Shown here: piece after piece, positions 41,943-50,669 of the stretch
Numbering within the stretch: position 1 is the stretch's first letter
Layout of the letters: the number at the start of each line of letters is the position of its first letter
Source of the DNA: Leptolyngbyaceae cyanobacterium C42_A2020_001
GTDB lineage: Bacteria; Cyanobacteriota; Cyanobacteriia; Leptolyngbyales; Leptolyngbyaceae
NCBI GenBank assembly: GCA_015272515.1
Contig: JACYLN010000025.1
Span: 47,224 to 111,223 of the forward strand
Direction: 5' to 3'
Length of the DNA stretch: 64,000 nt
Program-made: the position numbers and the translations under genes
The notes under the pieces: model-generated
What the model was told of the DNA's origin: nothing
Databases searched by the model: none
Seen by the model: only the letters and a program-made list of their open reading frames with translations

Positions 41943-42464
41943 TTATGCAAACAGCGGATCAACACCCATTTCAATCACAATATTGCGAAGAACGGTAATT
42001 TGCTGACCCATGTCAAGCTGCTTGAGCGCTTCCAGGGTTTGATAGGCATCAGTGGATGCGGAGTAGTCAGCAGGCATGGGAACAACTATGCCCTGTCTCA
42101 TCCACTCAGCCAGTTGATACCAGAATGCTAACTTAGTGTTGGCACTAAGGATGCCATAGGCGCGTGTATCAGCCGTGTCTACCTGGTTTGCCAAGTCACG
42201 CATGAAAGTGAGTTGTTCAGCGAAAGACATTGCCTTAATCTGATTCAGCAGTCCCTCAGCCAGTTGCAAGCGAGCAGCACCAGGAGCAGCAGGAGTTACA
42301 GAAGTACCCATCTCGGTGTAAACATACCAGAGGAGGGCAAGTTGGTCATCTGTTGAGAGACGCTTGATTTGAGCAGTAACAGATGCAACGGAATCAGAAG
42401 TCTCAACAGTTGAGAGGTAAGGGTTAGAAAAACGAGTTGAGGTTGATTCTGTAGTGAAAGTCAT
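41943..42464 (-). CDS. Helical carotenoid protein, paired with CTDH
   Basis: The protein has 173 residues from ATG 42464, with 'AAGGAA' upstream. It is the OCP N-terminal-domain fold: 'DDQLALLWYVYTEMGTSVTP', 'AAPGAARLQLAEGLLNQI', 'SANTKLAFWYQLAEWMRQG', 'VVPMPADY' and 'LDMGQQITVLRNIVIEMGVD'. The HCP-then-CTDH order matches the arrangement known for HCP4-type genes in Anabaena, where CTDH loads the HCP with ketocarotenoid and the holo-HCP quenches phycobilisomes or singlet oxygen. Clade assignment is inferred from this context. It is clearly different from the solitary HCP at 5931-6431. Confidence 0.93.
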   Translation of the reverse strand: MTFTTESTSTRFSNPYLSTVETSDSVASVTAQIKRLSTDDQLALLWYVYTEMGTSVTPAAPGAARLQLAEGLLNQIKAMSFAEQLTFMRDLANQVDTADTRAYGILSANTKLAFWYQLAEWMRQGIVVPMPADYSASTDAYQTLEALKQLDMGQQITVLRNIVIEMGVDPLFA

Positions 42465-42606
42465 AGGTTATTCCTTATGTTGAGGACGTATGAGGTTTGC
42501 TCGGTTAAAAAGGGATGTCCAGTACCTATTGGCTTAACGTCGAAAATCCACCTCGGACATCTCTCAATGTAAAGCTTTATTTGCAAAATGACAACAAAAT
42601 TTACAA

Positions 42607-43602
42607 ATGACCGTTCTAGACTTGTCTCTATCTTTGCCAGAATTAGTGGCTTCGATTAAGCAGAAGGCATTGGATTTGGGCTTTCACAAAGTTGGGATTG
42701 CCTCAGTTGAAGCCATGCCAGAGGACGCAACGCAGTATTTGCAAAACTGGTTAGCGCAAGGGTTTCAGGCAGATATGGCATGGATGGCGAACCCAAAGCG
42801 GCAAAACATTCGAGACGTGATGCCCAATGTTCAATCTGTCATTTGTGTGGCGCTGAATTACTATGCGCCTGTGGCTCGTTCCATCGGCGAGCAGTATGCT
42901 CAAATTTCTCGCTACGGCTGGGGGCGGGATTATCACAAGGTTTTGCACAAACGGTTGAAGGTGTTTGCAACCTGGCTGCAAGCGCCGGGGGAGGGCGTTC
43001 AAGCTCGTTACTATGCAGATACGGGACCTGTGCAGGATAAGGTATGGGCGCAGCAGGCGGGAATTGGCTGGATTGCCAAAAACGGCAATTTAATTACCCG
43101 TGAGTATGGTTCCTGGGTGTTCTTGGGCGAAGTGTTAACTAATCTTGTGTTACCAGGCGATCGCCCCCACACGGCGCATTGTGGCACCTGCACTCGCTGT
43201 TTGGATGCGTGCCCCACAGGAGCCATTCCCCAACCTCATGTCGTTGATGCGAATCGGTGTATTGCTTACCACACAATTGAGAACCGGGCAGAGCAGTTAC
43301 CAGAAGCGATCGCGCCTCATCTCCAGGGATGGGTTGCGGGCTGCGACATTTGCCAGGACGTGTGTCCCTGGAATCAACGATTTGCCCAACCAACGAATAT
43401 CCCAGAGTTTTATCCCCATGCCTGGAATGTGGCTCCAACCCTGACAGAGTTGGTAGAACTGTCTGATGAAGAATACGATCGCCGCTTTATTGGCTCAGCC
43501 CTGCGACGCATCAAGCCCTGGATGCTACGACGAAATGCTCAAGCAAACCTCGATCATCTGAGATCCGCTGAGTCAGAGCCAAACTGTGAATCAACCGATT
43601 AA
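42607..43602 (+). CDS. queG: Epoxyqueuosine reductase
   Basis: The protein has 331 residues. The N-terminal cobalamin-binding part begins '[18 protein letters not shown]'. The two 4Fe-4S clusters are in '[16 protein letters not shown]' and '[11 protein letters not shown]', the ferredoxin-type motifs shared by QueG. It performs the last step of tRNA queuosine synthesis, using B12 and two Fe-S clusters. The first 40 bases upstream are AT-rich. Its stop overlaps the stop of the convergent kinase-cyclase gene by 4 bases. Confidence 0.96.
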   Translation: MTVLDLSLSLPELVASIKQKALDLGFHKVGIASVEAMPEDATQYLQNWLAQGFQADMAWMANPKRQNIRDVMPNVQSVICVALNYYAPVARSIGEQYAQISRYGWGRDYHKVLHKRLKVFATWLQAPGEGVQARYYADTGPVQDKVWAQQAGIGWIAKNGNLITREYGSWVFLGEVLTNLVLPGDRPHTAHCGTCTRCLDACPTGAIPQPHVVDANRCIAYHTIENRAEQLPEAIAPHLQGWVAGCDICQDVCPWNQRFAQPTNIPEFYPHAWNVAPTLTELVELSDEEYDRRFIGSALRRIKPWMLRRNAQANLDHLRSAESEPNCESTD

Positions 43603-46600
43603 TGATCCGAATGATGAGACGATTCGGGCTTAACGGCAAAGGTCAACACCGTTTCGTCTACGCCTTTGAGCTTTAAAGGGCTAAATTTGATGATCTCGTC
43701 TTCTTCCATGTAATCAGCGACCGCAGCCGATACCAGAATGCTGTCTGGATCGGCAGCTTCTTGAATCCGAGCTGCGATGTTTACACTGGGACCAATCGCC
43801 GTGTAATCCGATCGCTCCGGTGAGCCAAACATCCCCACTACGGCGGTTCCTTGATGGATGCCGCAGCGGAACTGCACCTGATCGATCCCTTGCTCCTGCC
43901 AACGCTGGTTGAGTTTGACTAACGATTTCCGCATGGCACGAGCCGATGCCACTGCCCGCCGCACCTGTTCGTTGGGTGTCAGTTCTTCTGGAGCACCAAA
44001 CACGGCTAAAATCGCATCGCCCATGAACTTGTCGATCGTTCCACCATTATCAAATAGCACGCGGGTCATTTCTGCCAGGTACTCGTTCAACAGTTCAGCC
44101 ACCCGCCGCGATCGCAGTGTATTCGACAGTTGCGTAAAGCCTACAATATCGCTGAACAGCACCGTCACCATCCGAGGTTCAGGGCGCAAATCCAGCACTA
44201 ATTCGCCCTTCGCTGCGCGTTCTACCAATGACGATGGCAAGAATCGCTTCAAGATTGAACCTGTGAGATAACTGTTTAACTCTGCCACACGTCGCTCGTT
44301 TTCTTTCAAAGCTAGTAAATTTCTCACCTCTGCCAGCAACTCGCGATCGTTAAACGGCTTAGATAGATACGCATCGGCTCCTCGCTCTGCCCCTTCAATC
44401 CGCGTATCCTCATCGGCTTTTGCCGTCAGCAGAATGATGGGAATCCCTTTCAAGGTGTCATCCTGCCGAATCAGCCGGATCATATCCAGTCCGGAGACTT
44501 GGGGCATCATCAAATCTGTCACAATCAGGTGCGGCGGCTGAGCTTGGGCAATGTTCAAGCCCTCCGCCCCATTTCGCGCTAGCGATACACGATAACCCCG
44601 TTCTCGGAGGATGCCAGATACGTAAGTTCTCACATCTGGATTGTCATCCACGATTAAGATATGAGCCGTTTGCGGTTTGGCAGTTAACGTTGGTTCCTCA
44701 ATCGGTAGTGGGTCGTTGAGAATAGGTAGTGGCTCCAGATCTTGCAGGTCGGCTTCGATATCTGCCAGTTCTACCGCAGCACGATTTTGCTGAAGCTCTG
44801 TTTGGACATCAATTACCTGTTGAGGCGGCAGATGAGCGACTCCAGTCTGTATCCAAATCGTAAAGGTTGAGCCTTCTCCATAGGTCGAATCCACAGAGAT
44901 TTGCCCTCCATGCAGTTCAACCAATTCTCTGACTAGCGCTAACCCTAAGCCGCTGCCTTCGTAGCTACGGTTAGCAGAACCTTCTGCCTGGCGGAACCGC
45001 TCAAACAGATGGGGAATTTGATCGGGGCGGATGCCAATCCCGGTATCAGTCACCTTGAGCAAGCAGTGATCTCCAGCGGGTTCTAAACTTACTGAAATGC
45101 TGCCGCCGCCGGGGGTAAATTTCATGGCGTTGGAGAGCAGGTTGTATAGCACCTTGTCGAACTTTTCCAGGTCGAGATATACCGCGGGACAAGGGGTTAA
45201 CCGGGTAATCAACCGAACACCTTTGCGATCGCAGTAGGGACGGAACGACTCCACTGTCTGGTTGACAAAGTCCACCAGATCGCAGGGGCGAAAACTCGGC
45301 TGCATCCGTCCGGCATCCAACCGCTGTAAATCCAGCAATTGGTTGACAAGCCGCAGCAGTCGGCGGGAATTACGGAGGGCAATGACTGACTGTTCGTAAG
45401 AAAGCCCTTGCTCTTTTGCCACGACTGCTTCTAAGGGACCAATCGTTAATGTCAGTGGAGTGCGAAATTCGTGGGAGATGTTTTGGAAGAACTCGGTTTT
45501 CTGGCGATCAAGTTCCAGCAGTTGCTCTGCTTGTTGACGAGTTTTTTGGTAAAGGCGGGCTTGTTGAACGGCGATCGCTGCCTGAGCTGCCACTGCTTGC
45601 GCCAGTTCAATCTCCGATAGCAACCAGCGACGAGCATGATGATTTTGCCGTAAAGAAATGCTGCCGATGATTTTACCATCCGATAACAGGGGCACGACCA
45701 ACAATGCCCGTGTGGGATGGCGGAAGGGGTGCTCGGCGATCGTCATTTCTGGATAGAGGGTCAAGTCATTCAGCACCACGGGTTGCTTGGTCAGCATCAA
45801 CTGCTTTAATACCGGATTCCGATCAATTGGCACCACGGATTGGGGCATTGCCCGCCCACTATCCTCTCCCAAATGTCCTTTTGCTTCATCCAGCGAGATC
45901 AGGCTAAGGGAGGCGTTACCACCGGGGCGATCGGTGGCAATGGTAGTGGGGTGCCCTGGTTGAGCCGCATCGTGCAGTCCAACGCATTGCACAAATTCGT
46001 CTTCTTCCGTCCACAGAGATAGCGCGCATCCATCAGCATGAAGCACTTGCCCCAATTGCTGCGTAATCGCCGCAAAAATATCTTGGGGATCAAGGCTAGA
46101 ACGAATTGCTGTCGTGATGGTGTTAATTAAAGCTTCTCGCTTTGCTAGCGCCTGAAGCTGTTCGTAGGCGCGCGCCTGTGATAATGCCAGGGCTGCTTGA
46201 TCTGCCACCATTGCCAGGAGCTGTACTTCATCATCCTGCCAACTGCGAGAATGCCCAGTTTGGTGGAGTACCAGGATGGTAATGAGTTCTTGCTGATACC
46301 ACAGAGGAACGATCAAGCTGGAGCGAATGCCTAAGGTGGTGTAGGCGTGTCGGCGTTGTTGGGTAGGTAAATCGTTGCCTTGCAGATGGAGATCGGTTTC
46401 GGCATCTTCAATGATTTGAATGTCCTGGCTGACCCAAACGGTTTGGGTCAACATCTCTTTATAAGAACTGAGGTGGTCGCTCTCGGCACCGCTACTGAAA
46501 CGATCCATTGGATCGATCGCGTATTCGATTAGAGTTTCCTTTTCATTGACGCTAACGCTCTGAGAAGCGGGTTCAGATGCTGCCGAATTGGAATGAGGAT

Positions 46601-47204
46601 TGTGTCCAAAGTAAATGAAGCAGTCCTCGTCTACACATCCATCCTGAACCGGACAAACGAGGCAATAGCTCGCTTCAAAAATGTGCCCCACTGTTTGTCC
46701 AATCGTTTGCAAAATTTGCCGATAACTGAGGGCACTGCGAATTGTACTGGTGACAGCATTGAGGAGCGATTCTTGCCGCAGCGATCGCCGCAGTTCTCGG
46801 GTGCGAGCTTTTAGCACGTTGTGAGTATCCACTGCCTGATGCACAACAGCTTTCAGTTCGCTATCGTTCCAGGGCTTCGTAACATACTTAAAAACTTTGC
46901 CAGAGTTGATTGCCTCTACCAAATCTTCAACATCGGTGTAGCCCGTTAAAATAATCCGAATAATGTCGGGATACTGAGTTGCCGTCAGGCTCAAAAACTC
47001 TGTACCGCTCATGTAGGGCATCCGCTGGTCTGAAATAATGACCGCTACATCCCCCTCATTTGCCAATATCTTCAATGCTGCGGGACCATTCTCTGCCCGC
47101 AGAACCTTAAATTCTCGATAAAACGTTCGATACAGCAAGTCTAAATTGTCTGGTTCATCATCCACTACCAGAATTTTGGGCTTGCTATTCGGCTGGACCT
47201 TCAT
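43599..47204 (-). CDS. Hybrid REC-GAF-GAF-histidine kinase-REC-adenylate cyclase
   Basis: The protein has 1201 residues without membrane helices. Order: REC1 (1-125; phosphoacceptor Asp about 59 in 'ISDQRMP'), GAF1 (about 150-345), GAF2 (about 360-555), HisKA '[15 protein letters not shown]', HATPase ('[14 protein letters not shown]', '[11 protein letters not shown]', 'GSGLGLALV'), REC2 ('LIVDDNPDV', 'VTDLMMP') and a class III cyclase domain. The cyclase has '[10 protein letters not shown]', '[14 protein letters not shown]' with both metal Asp and the adenine-specifying Lys, 'DYTAIG' and 'NIAARIQ', so it is adenylate- rather than guanylate-specific. GAF1 carries a Cys cluster (C181, C184, C190, C195). 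It probably turns a phosphorelay input into cAMP. Confidence 0.92.
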   Translation of the reverse strand: MKVQPNSKPKILVVDDEPDNLDLLYRTFYREFKVLRAENGPAALKILANEGDVAVIISDQRMPYMSGTEFLSLTATQYPDIIRIILTGYTDVEDLVEAINSGKVFKYVTKPWNDSELKAVVHQAVDTHNVLKARTRELRRSLRQESLLNAVTSTIRSALSYRQILQTIGQTVGHIFEASYCLVCPVQDGCVDEDCFIYFGHNPHSNSAASEPASQSVSVNEKETLIEYAIDPMDRFSSGAESDHLSSYKEMLTQTVWVSQDIQIIEDAETDLHLQGNDLPTQQRRHAYTTLGIRSSLIVPLWYQQELITILVLHQTGHSRSWQDDEVQLLAMVADQAALALSQARAYEQLQALAKREALINTITTAIRSSLDPQDIFAAITQQLGQVLHADGCALSLWTEEDEFVQCVGLHDAAQPGHPTTIATDRPGGNASLSLISLDEAKGHLGEDSGRAMPQSVVPIDRNPVLKQLMLTKQPVVLNDLTLYPEMTIAEHPFRHPTRALLVVPLLSDGKIIGSISLRQNHHARRWLLSEIELAQAVAAQAAIAVQQARLYQKTRQQAEQLLELDRQKTEFFQNISHEFRTPLTLTIGPLEAVVAKEQGLSYEQSVIALRNSRRLLRLVNQLLDLQRLDAGRMQPSFRPCDLVDFVNQTVESFRPYCDRKGVRLITRLTPCPAVYLDLEKFDKVLYNLLSNAMKFTPGGGSISVSLEPAGDHCLLKVTDTGIGIRPDQIPHLFERFRQAEGSANRSYEGSGLGLALVRELVELHGGQISVDSTYGEGSTFTIWIQTGVAHLPPQQVIDVQTELQQNRAAVELADIEADLQDLEPLPILNDPLPIEEPTLTAKPQTAHILIVDDNPDVRTYVSGILRERGYRVSLARNGAEGLNIAQAQPPHLIVTDLMMPQVSGLDMIRLIRQDDTLKGIPIILLTAKADEDTRIEGAERGADAYLSKPFNDRELLAEVRNLLALKENERRVAELNSYLTGSILKRFLPSSLVERAAKGELVLDLRPEPRMVTVLFSDIVGFTQLSNTLRSRRVAELLNEYLAEMTRVLFDNGGTIDKFMGDAILAVFGAPEELTPNEQVRRAVASARAMRKSLVKLNQRWQEQGIDQVQFRCGIHQGTAVVGMFGSPERSDYTAIGPSVNIAARIQEAADPDSILVSAAVADYMEEDEIIKFSPLKLKGVDETVLTFAVKPESSHHSDH

Positions 47205-47953
47205 GAACCGATCTCCTGCGACCTGGCAGTGGATTAACTATCCTTAGGATTAACAGAAAGTCTCTACAAGAAGACGTGAGCGGAGTCAGTCACTCCCATT
47301 CTTGGATGGCACCCTAGCGTTTCCTGTCTACCACTATCACACTCTCGCGAGTGGATTGGCTATTTTCAACGCACTTCGGCAAACTCGCTTGAGTTTTATG
47401 CCGTTACCCCCTATTCAACCTGGCTTTTCCTAGAAAACAACAGTACCGATGGTGCAGTTTAAGCAAAAACGCTTTTCCATCTTGATCTCCGTCTGCATTT
47501 AATCCCTGAAATTTCAACACATGGCTCCTAAGACAACGACCTGTTCGCTTGTTTTCCAACTTAGGTTGCCCTGAGCCGTGACGTTTGTAACTCCCGATGC
47601 CGCACTCCTCAAATTTTCTTGAGATTCCACTGCCCATCTAGATGGTTGCCTAATTTTTACTCATAGCTTATACCACTCAAATGAATTCCAGGTTGGCTAA
47701 GTCTGGGTCTTACAGCCTCGCAAGCTGGGTGGCTAGAACTAGATGCATCGCCAAAGCGAGAGCACTCAGGAAAATTAATTAAAGCTGTTAAAACAAATCG
47801 GTCATAATCATGATTGAGAATCACAATTTAAGAAGCAAAAAAGGTACACCCAAAGTTTAGTCGAGTCACGCGTAAACAAATTCTTTGAATATAGGTTTAG
47901 CTGGGTTGACTGGGTTTGGAATGCCGTCACTTATTCGCCTGGAGTCTTCCAAC
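47205..47953. other. Long spacer before nrdR
   Basis: About 750 bases hold no gene I can support. The ORF at 47404-47637 has no family likeness and no Shine-Dalgarno. The first part must carry the promoter of the kinase-cyclase gene, and the last 150 AT-rich bases that of nrdR. No tRNA, transposase or repeat array is seen. Confidence 0.5.
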
Positions 47954-48502
47954 ATGCGCTGCCCCTTTTGTCAGCACAGCGATAATCGAGTCCTTGAATC
48001 GCGCTCAGCAGAGGCAGGGCAAAGTGTTCGGAGGCGGCGTGAATGTCTAAAGTGTGCTCGTCGCTTCACAACTTACGAGCGGATTGAATTTGTTCCAGTA
48101 ACGGTGATTAAACGAACAGGCGATCGCGAATCATTTGACCGCTACAAACTATTGAGAGGAATTGCCCGTGCTTGTGAAAAAACGGGAGTCACTTCTACCC
48201 AAATGGAAAACGTTGTTGATGAAATTGAGTCAGAACTGCAACAACGTGTGGTGCGCGAGGTTCCCAGCAGCGAAATTGGGGAATTGGTGTTAAATCATCT
48301 CAGTTTACTTAGTGAAGTGGCTTATATTCGCTTTGCCTCGGTTTATCGTAAGTTTCAAGGTATTCGAGACTTTGTTGAAACTTTAGAGCATCTCCAGAGT
48401 AGTCAGGAGAAAGGACACAAAACGGCTGAAAAGCGATCGCGTGAATCTTCCAATGACACTGTTAGCTCAGACGGTGGTTCAATCGCCATTTCTGCAAATT
48501 AA
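47954..48502 (+). CDS. nrdR: Ribonucleotide reductase repressor NrdR
   Basis: ATG 47954 gives 182 residues starting '[20 protein letters not shown]'; the track start adds 23 unrelated residues. The N-terminal zinc ribbon is made by 'CPFC' and 'CLKC' and the ATP-cone domain follows ('[20 protein letters not shown]', '[15 protein letters not shown]'). The C-terminal 30 residues are Ser/Lys-rich and beyond the usual family end of about 155. NrdR senses ATP/dATP and represses nrd genes by binding NrdR boxes. It lies upstream of rps1 as in many cyanobacteria. Confidence 0.96.
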   Translation: MRCPFCQHSDNRVLESRSAEAGQSVRRRRECLKCARRFTTYERIEFVPVTVIKRTGDRESFDRYKLLRGIARACEKTGVTSTQMENVVDEIESELQQRVVREVPSSEIGELVLNHLSLLSEVAYIRFASVYRKFQGIRDFVETLEHLQSSQEKGHKTAEKRSRESSNDTVSSDGGSIAISAN

Positions 48503-48822
48503 ACTGCCTACCCTCAAACTCCTAGTTGTTTTTCAAAGAGTCCTCCAAGTCTTAACTAGGCACAATCTCAATAAAGCGTCGCATATCCTCGGATACTTAA
48601 GGCTTTTGGAGTTGGTTCATCCCTTCGTCCCCGATCTCAAAAAAAGGGTTGTGTGGCTTACCTCATCTTGGGGTATGATAGTTCTTCCGAGCCTATATTT
48701 TTCAAAAAATCTCCTACAATTGTAAGGAGGGTTATTCCAGCGTGTAGTAGCACAAACTAGGAGTGCGTATACATCCGCAGGAGGCACATTTTCACGGAGA
48801 AAACTTTCAGGAAACGATTCGC
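48503..48822 (+). promoter_or_regulatory. Leader/promoter region of rps1
   Basis: 320 bases without a gene. It contains 'ggtatgatag', a possible -10 region, near 48672 and a long leader with 'gtaaggagg' (48721-48729) and 'gcaggaggc' (48777-48785). A second GGAG-like stretch precedes the real start at ATG 48823 at a larger distance. Ribosomal protein S1 genes often carry autoregulatory leaders, so the long untranslated region may serve that purpose (inference). Confidence 0.4.
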
Positions 48823-49821
48823 ATGGTCAATCAGGACACAACAACTTTAGACGTTGGCTTTACTTACGAAGAATTTGCTGCCCGACTGGATAAGTACGAC
48901 TATCATTTCAGTCCAGGTGATGTTGTGGCTGGCACCGTGTTCAGTCTCGAACCACGCGGTGCCCTGATTGACATTGGGGCGAAAACGGCTGCCTACATCC
49001 CCATTCAGGAGATGTCGATTAACCGCATCGATAGCCCTGATGAAGTGCTTCAAGCCGATGAAACTCGCGAATTCTTTATTCTGGCAGACGAAAACGAAGA
49101 TGGACAACTGACTCTTTCCATTCGCCGCATTGAGTATATGCGTGCGTGGGAACGGGTACGACAGCTTCAGGCAGAAGATGCTACTGTGCGATCGCTCGTA
49201 TTTGCAACGAATCGAGGCGGTGCTCTGGTTAGAATTGAAGGTCTGCGCGGTTTCATCCCTGGTTCTCATATCAGCACTCGTAAACCGAAGGAAGAGTTAG
49301 TCGGTGAAGAACTACCTCTGAAGTTTTTAGAAGTGGACGAGGAGCGTAACCGTTTGGTTCTGAGCCATCGTCGAGCACTGGTTGAACGGAAGATGAATCG
49401 CCTGGAAGTGGGCGAGGTCGTCATTGGCACGGTGCGCGGCATCAAGCCCTACGGTGCCTTCATTGACATTGGCGGCGTGAGCGGCTTGTTACACATCTCT
49501 GAAATTTCCCACGATCACATTGATACTCCCCATAGCGTCTTCAACGTGAATGATGAGTTGAAGGTGATGATTATTGATTTAGACGCTGAGCGGGGTCGGA
49601 TTTCTCTATCTACCAAACAGTTAGAGCCAGAACCTGGTGACATGGTGAAGAACCCTCAAGTGGTTTATGACAAGGCTGAGGAAATGGCGGCGCGCTATCG
49701 TGAACAGGTAATGGCGAAGCAGCAACAGCAATTGCAAGAAGTGAATGGTAATGGATACGAGGCTCCTTCTGCCATCGCTGAGGAAGAAGTTGAAGAACTG
49801 CCCCCTGCGATTGAAGAATAG
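48823..49821 (+). CDS. rps1: 30S ribosomal protein S1
   Basis: The product has 332 residues from ATG 48823 ('MVNQDTTTLDVGFTYEEFAA'). It has three S1 RNA-binding domains: 'GDVVAGTVFSLEPRGALIDI', the second at about 120-185 ('LVFATNRGGALVRIEGLRGF') and the third, most conserved, 'GEVVIGTVRGIKPYGAFIDI' with 'GLLHISEISHDHI'. This is the short three-domain S1 of cyanobacteria and chloroplasts. The C-terminus is a charged Gln/Glu-rich tail. It binds mRNA leaders and delivers them to the small ribosomal subunit. Two strong hairpins follow. Confidence 0.97.
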   Translation: MVNQDTTTLDVGFTYEEFAARLDKYDYHFSPGDVVAGTVFSLEPRGALIDIGAKTAAYIPIQEMSINRIDSPDEVLQADETREFFILADENEDGQLTLSIRRIEYMRAWERVRQLQAEDATVRSLVFATNRGGALVRIEGLRGFIPGSHISTRKPKEELVGEELPLKFLEVDEERNRLVLSHRRALVERKMNRLEVGEVVIGTVRGIKPYGAFIDIGGVSGLLHISEISHDHIDTPHSVFNVNDELKVMIIDLDAERGRISLSTKQLEPEPGDMVKNPQVVYDKAEEMAARYREQVMAKQQQQLQEVNGNGYEAPSAIAEEEVEELPPAIEE

Positions 49822-49877
49822 TGTCTTTGAGCTGAGTAGGCGTTGATCTGACTCGGCGCAGTATAGATAAAAATTTA

Positions 49878-49938
49878 CAAAAGAGGCATACCTCTTTTGG
49901 CTATGAAGCAGTCAGAGTGATGCTCTGGCTGTTTTTTT
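49878..49938 (+). terminator. Double terminator of rps1
   Basis: CAAAAGAGG-CATA-CCTCTTTTG (49878-49899) is a perfect 9-base hairpin. CAGTCAGAG / CTCTGGCTG (49909-49931, one G-T pair) follows and is directly succeeded by TTTTTTT, a standard Rho-independent terminator. Confidence 0.88.
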
Positions 49939-50064
49939 ACTGATTTTTGGTGTTTATTCCCGCACCGTTTCAGACCAATTGGCAAATGGTGGATTATAGC
50001 TTTGGTCAAAACGCTGAGGACAAGGAAAAGTTGCAAAGCCAATGCTGGATCAGTGTTCTGACTT

Positions 50065-50093
50065 GCCATAGCCGTGTGTAACGTGGCTATGGC
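50065..50093. repeat. Palindrome GCCATAGCC...GGCTATGGC related to the MITE end
   Basis: A 9-base perfect inverted repeat around the loop 'gtgtgtaacgt'. The left end of the 99-bp MITE contains nearly the same words ('tagccatctgtaacgtggctatgg'). This is either a solo MITE relic or the palindrome that inserted into the MITE. The 49939-50197 spacer holds nothing else that I can name; the ORF 49875-50138 is not supported. Confidence 0.65.
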
Positions 50094-50197
50094 ATAACTC
50101 GCCAAATTGGCGCGGCGCAATTCTAGAAGCTTGGTCAAATGCCATTGATGCCGCAGTATGGAGCATGTCTAACCCTCACAAATGCTCGATCGAACCT

Positions 50198-50599
50198 TCA
50201 CCGAGTGGAAGTTTTTTGTTTGTAATACGGTTTCTGAGCATTGAGGCACTGTTTCATCTCAGCAGTAAGTTCAGAACCAAATTGGCGATCGCGGGGATAA
50301 GGCAACAGATGATTGACTGAACCGTAGGAAAGTTGGTCTGGGCTGTCTTGCCGTACCACCATCTCTTTGGAACCTGCTATTTGATGTAAATTGGGGTATT
50401 TCGGGTGGGGAGAGAGAGACGCGATCAGGGTGGCTCGTGCAGAAAAGCCTTGATAGCAAAAGCGATCGCCTTTCTTGGCGATTTGAATGTACTTAGAACC
50501 CCAGCTATAAGATCCGGGTTGCAACGGCAAAGCATTGGCAACCTCGGTAAATACCAGCCACCAGGGAACTGAGATCGCGACCAGTTTACCCATGTTCAT
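50198..50599 (-). CDS. Small exported protein
   Basis: The protein has 133 residues with a signal peptide ('MNMGKLVAISVPWWLVFTEV', probable cleavage after 'ANA'). The mature part is basic and aromatic ('GSYSWGSKYIQIAKKGDRFC', 'YQGFSARATLIASLSPHPKY') and has two Cys that may pair. 'AGAGGAG' precedes the start. No family is recognised. It is downstream of the large lipoprotein gene on the same strand. Confidence 0.65.
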   Translation of the reverse strand: MNMGKLVAISVPWWLVFTEVANALPLQPGSYSWGSKYIQIAKKGDRFCYQGFSARATLIASLSPHPKYPNLHQIAGSKEMVVRQDSPDQLSYGSVNHLLPYPRDRQFGSELTAEMKQCLNAQKPYYKQKTSTR

Positions 50600-50669
50600 A
50601 TCAATGGAACTCCTCTACATACAAGATTGGGTAGGGACGTTTGGCCAAACGCCCCATTAATTCAAAAAA

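Noticed and set aside
47404-47637. 77-residue minus-strand ORF, at first taken for a transposase remnant
   Set aside because: No DDE-type or zinc-ribbon motif and no inverted repeats around it.
49875-50138. 87-residue minus-strand ORF
   Set aside because: It runs through the rps1 terminators and the palindrome, so it is not a credible gene.
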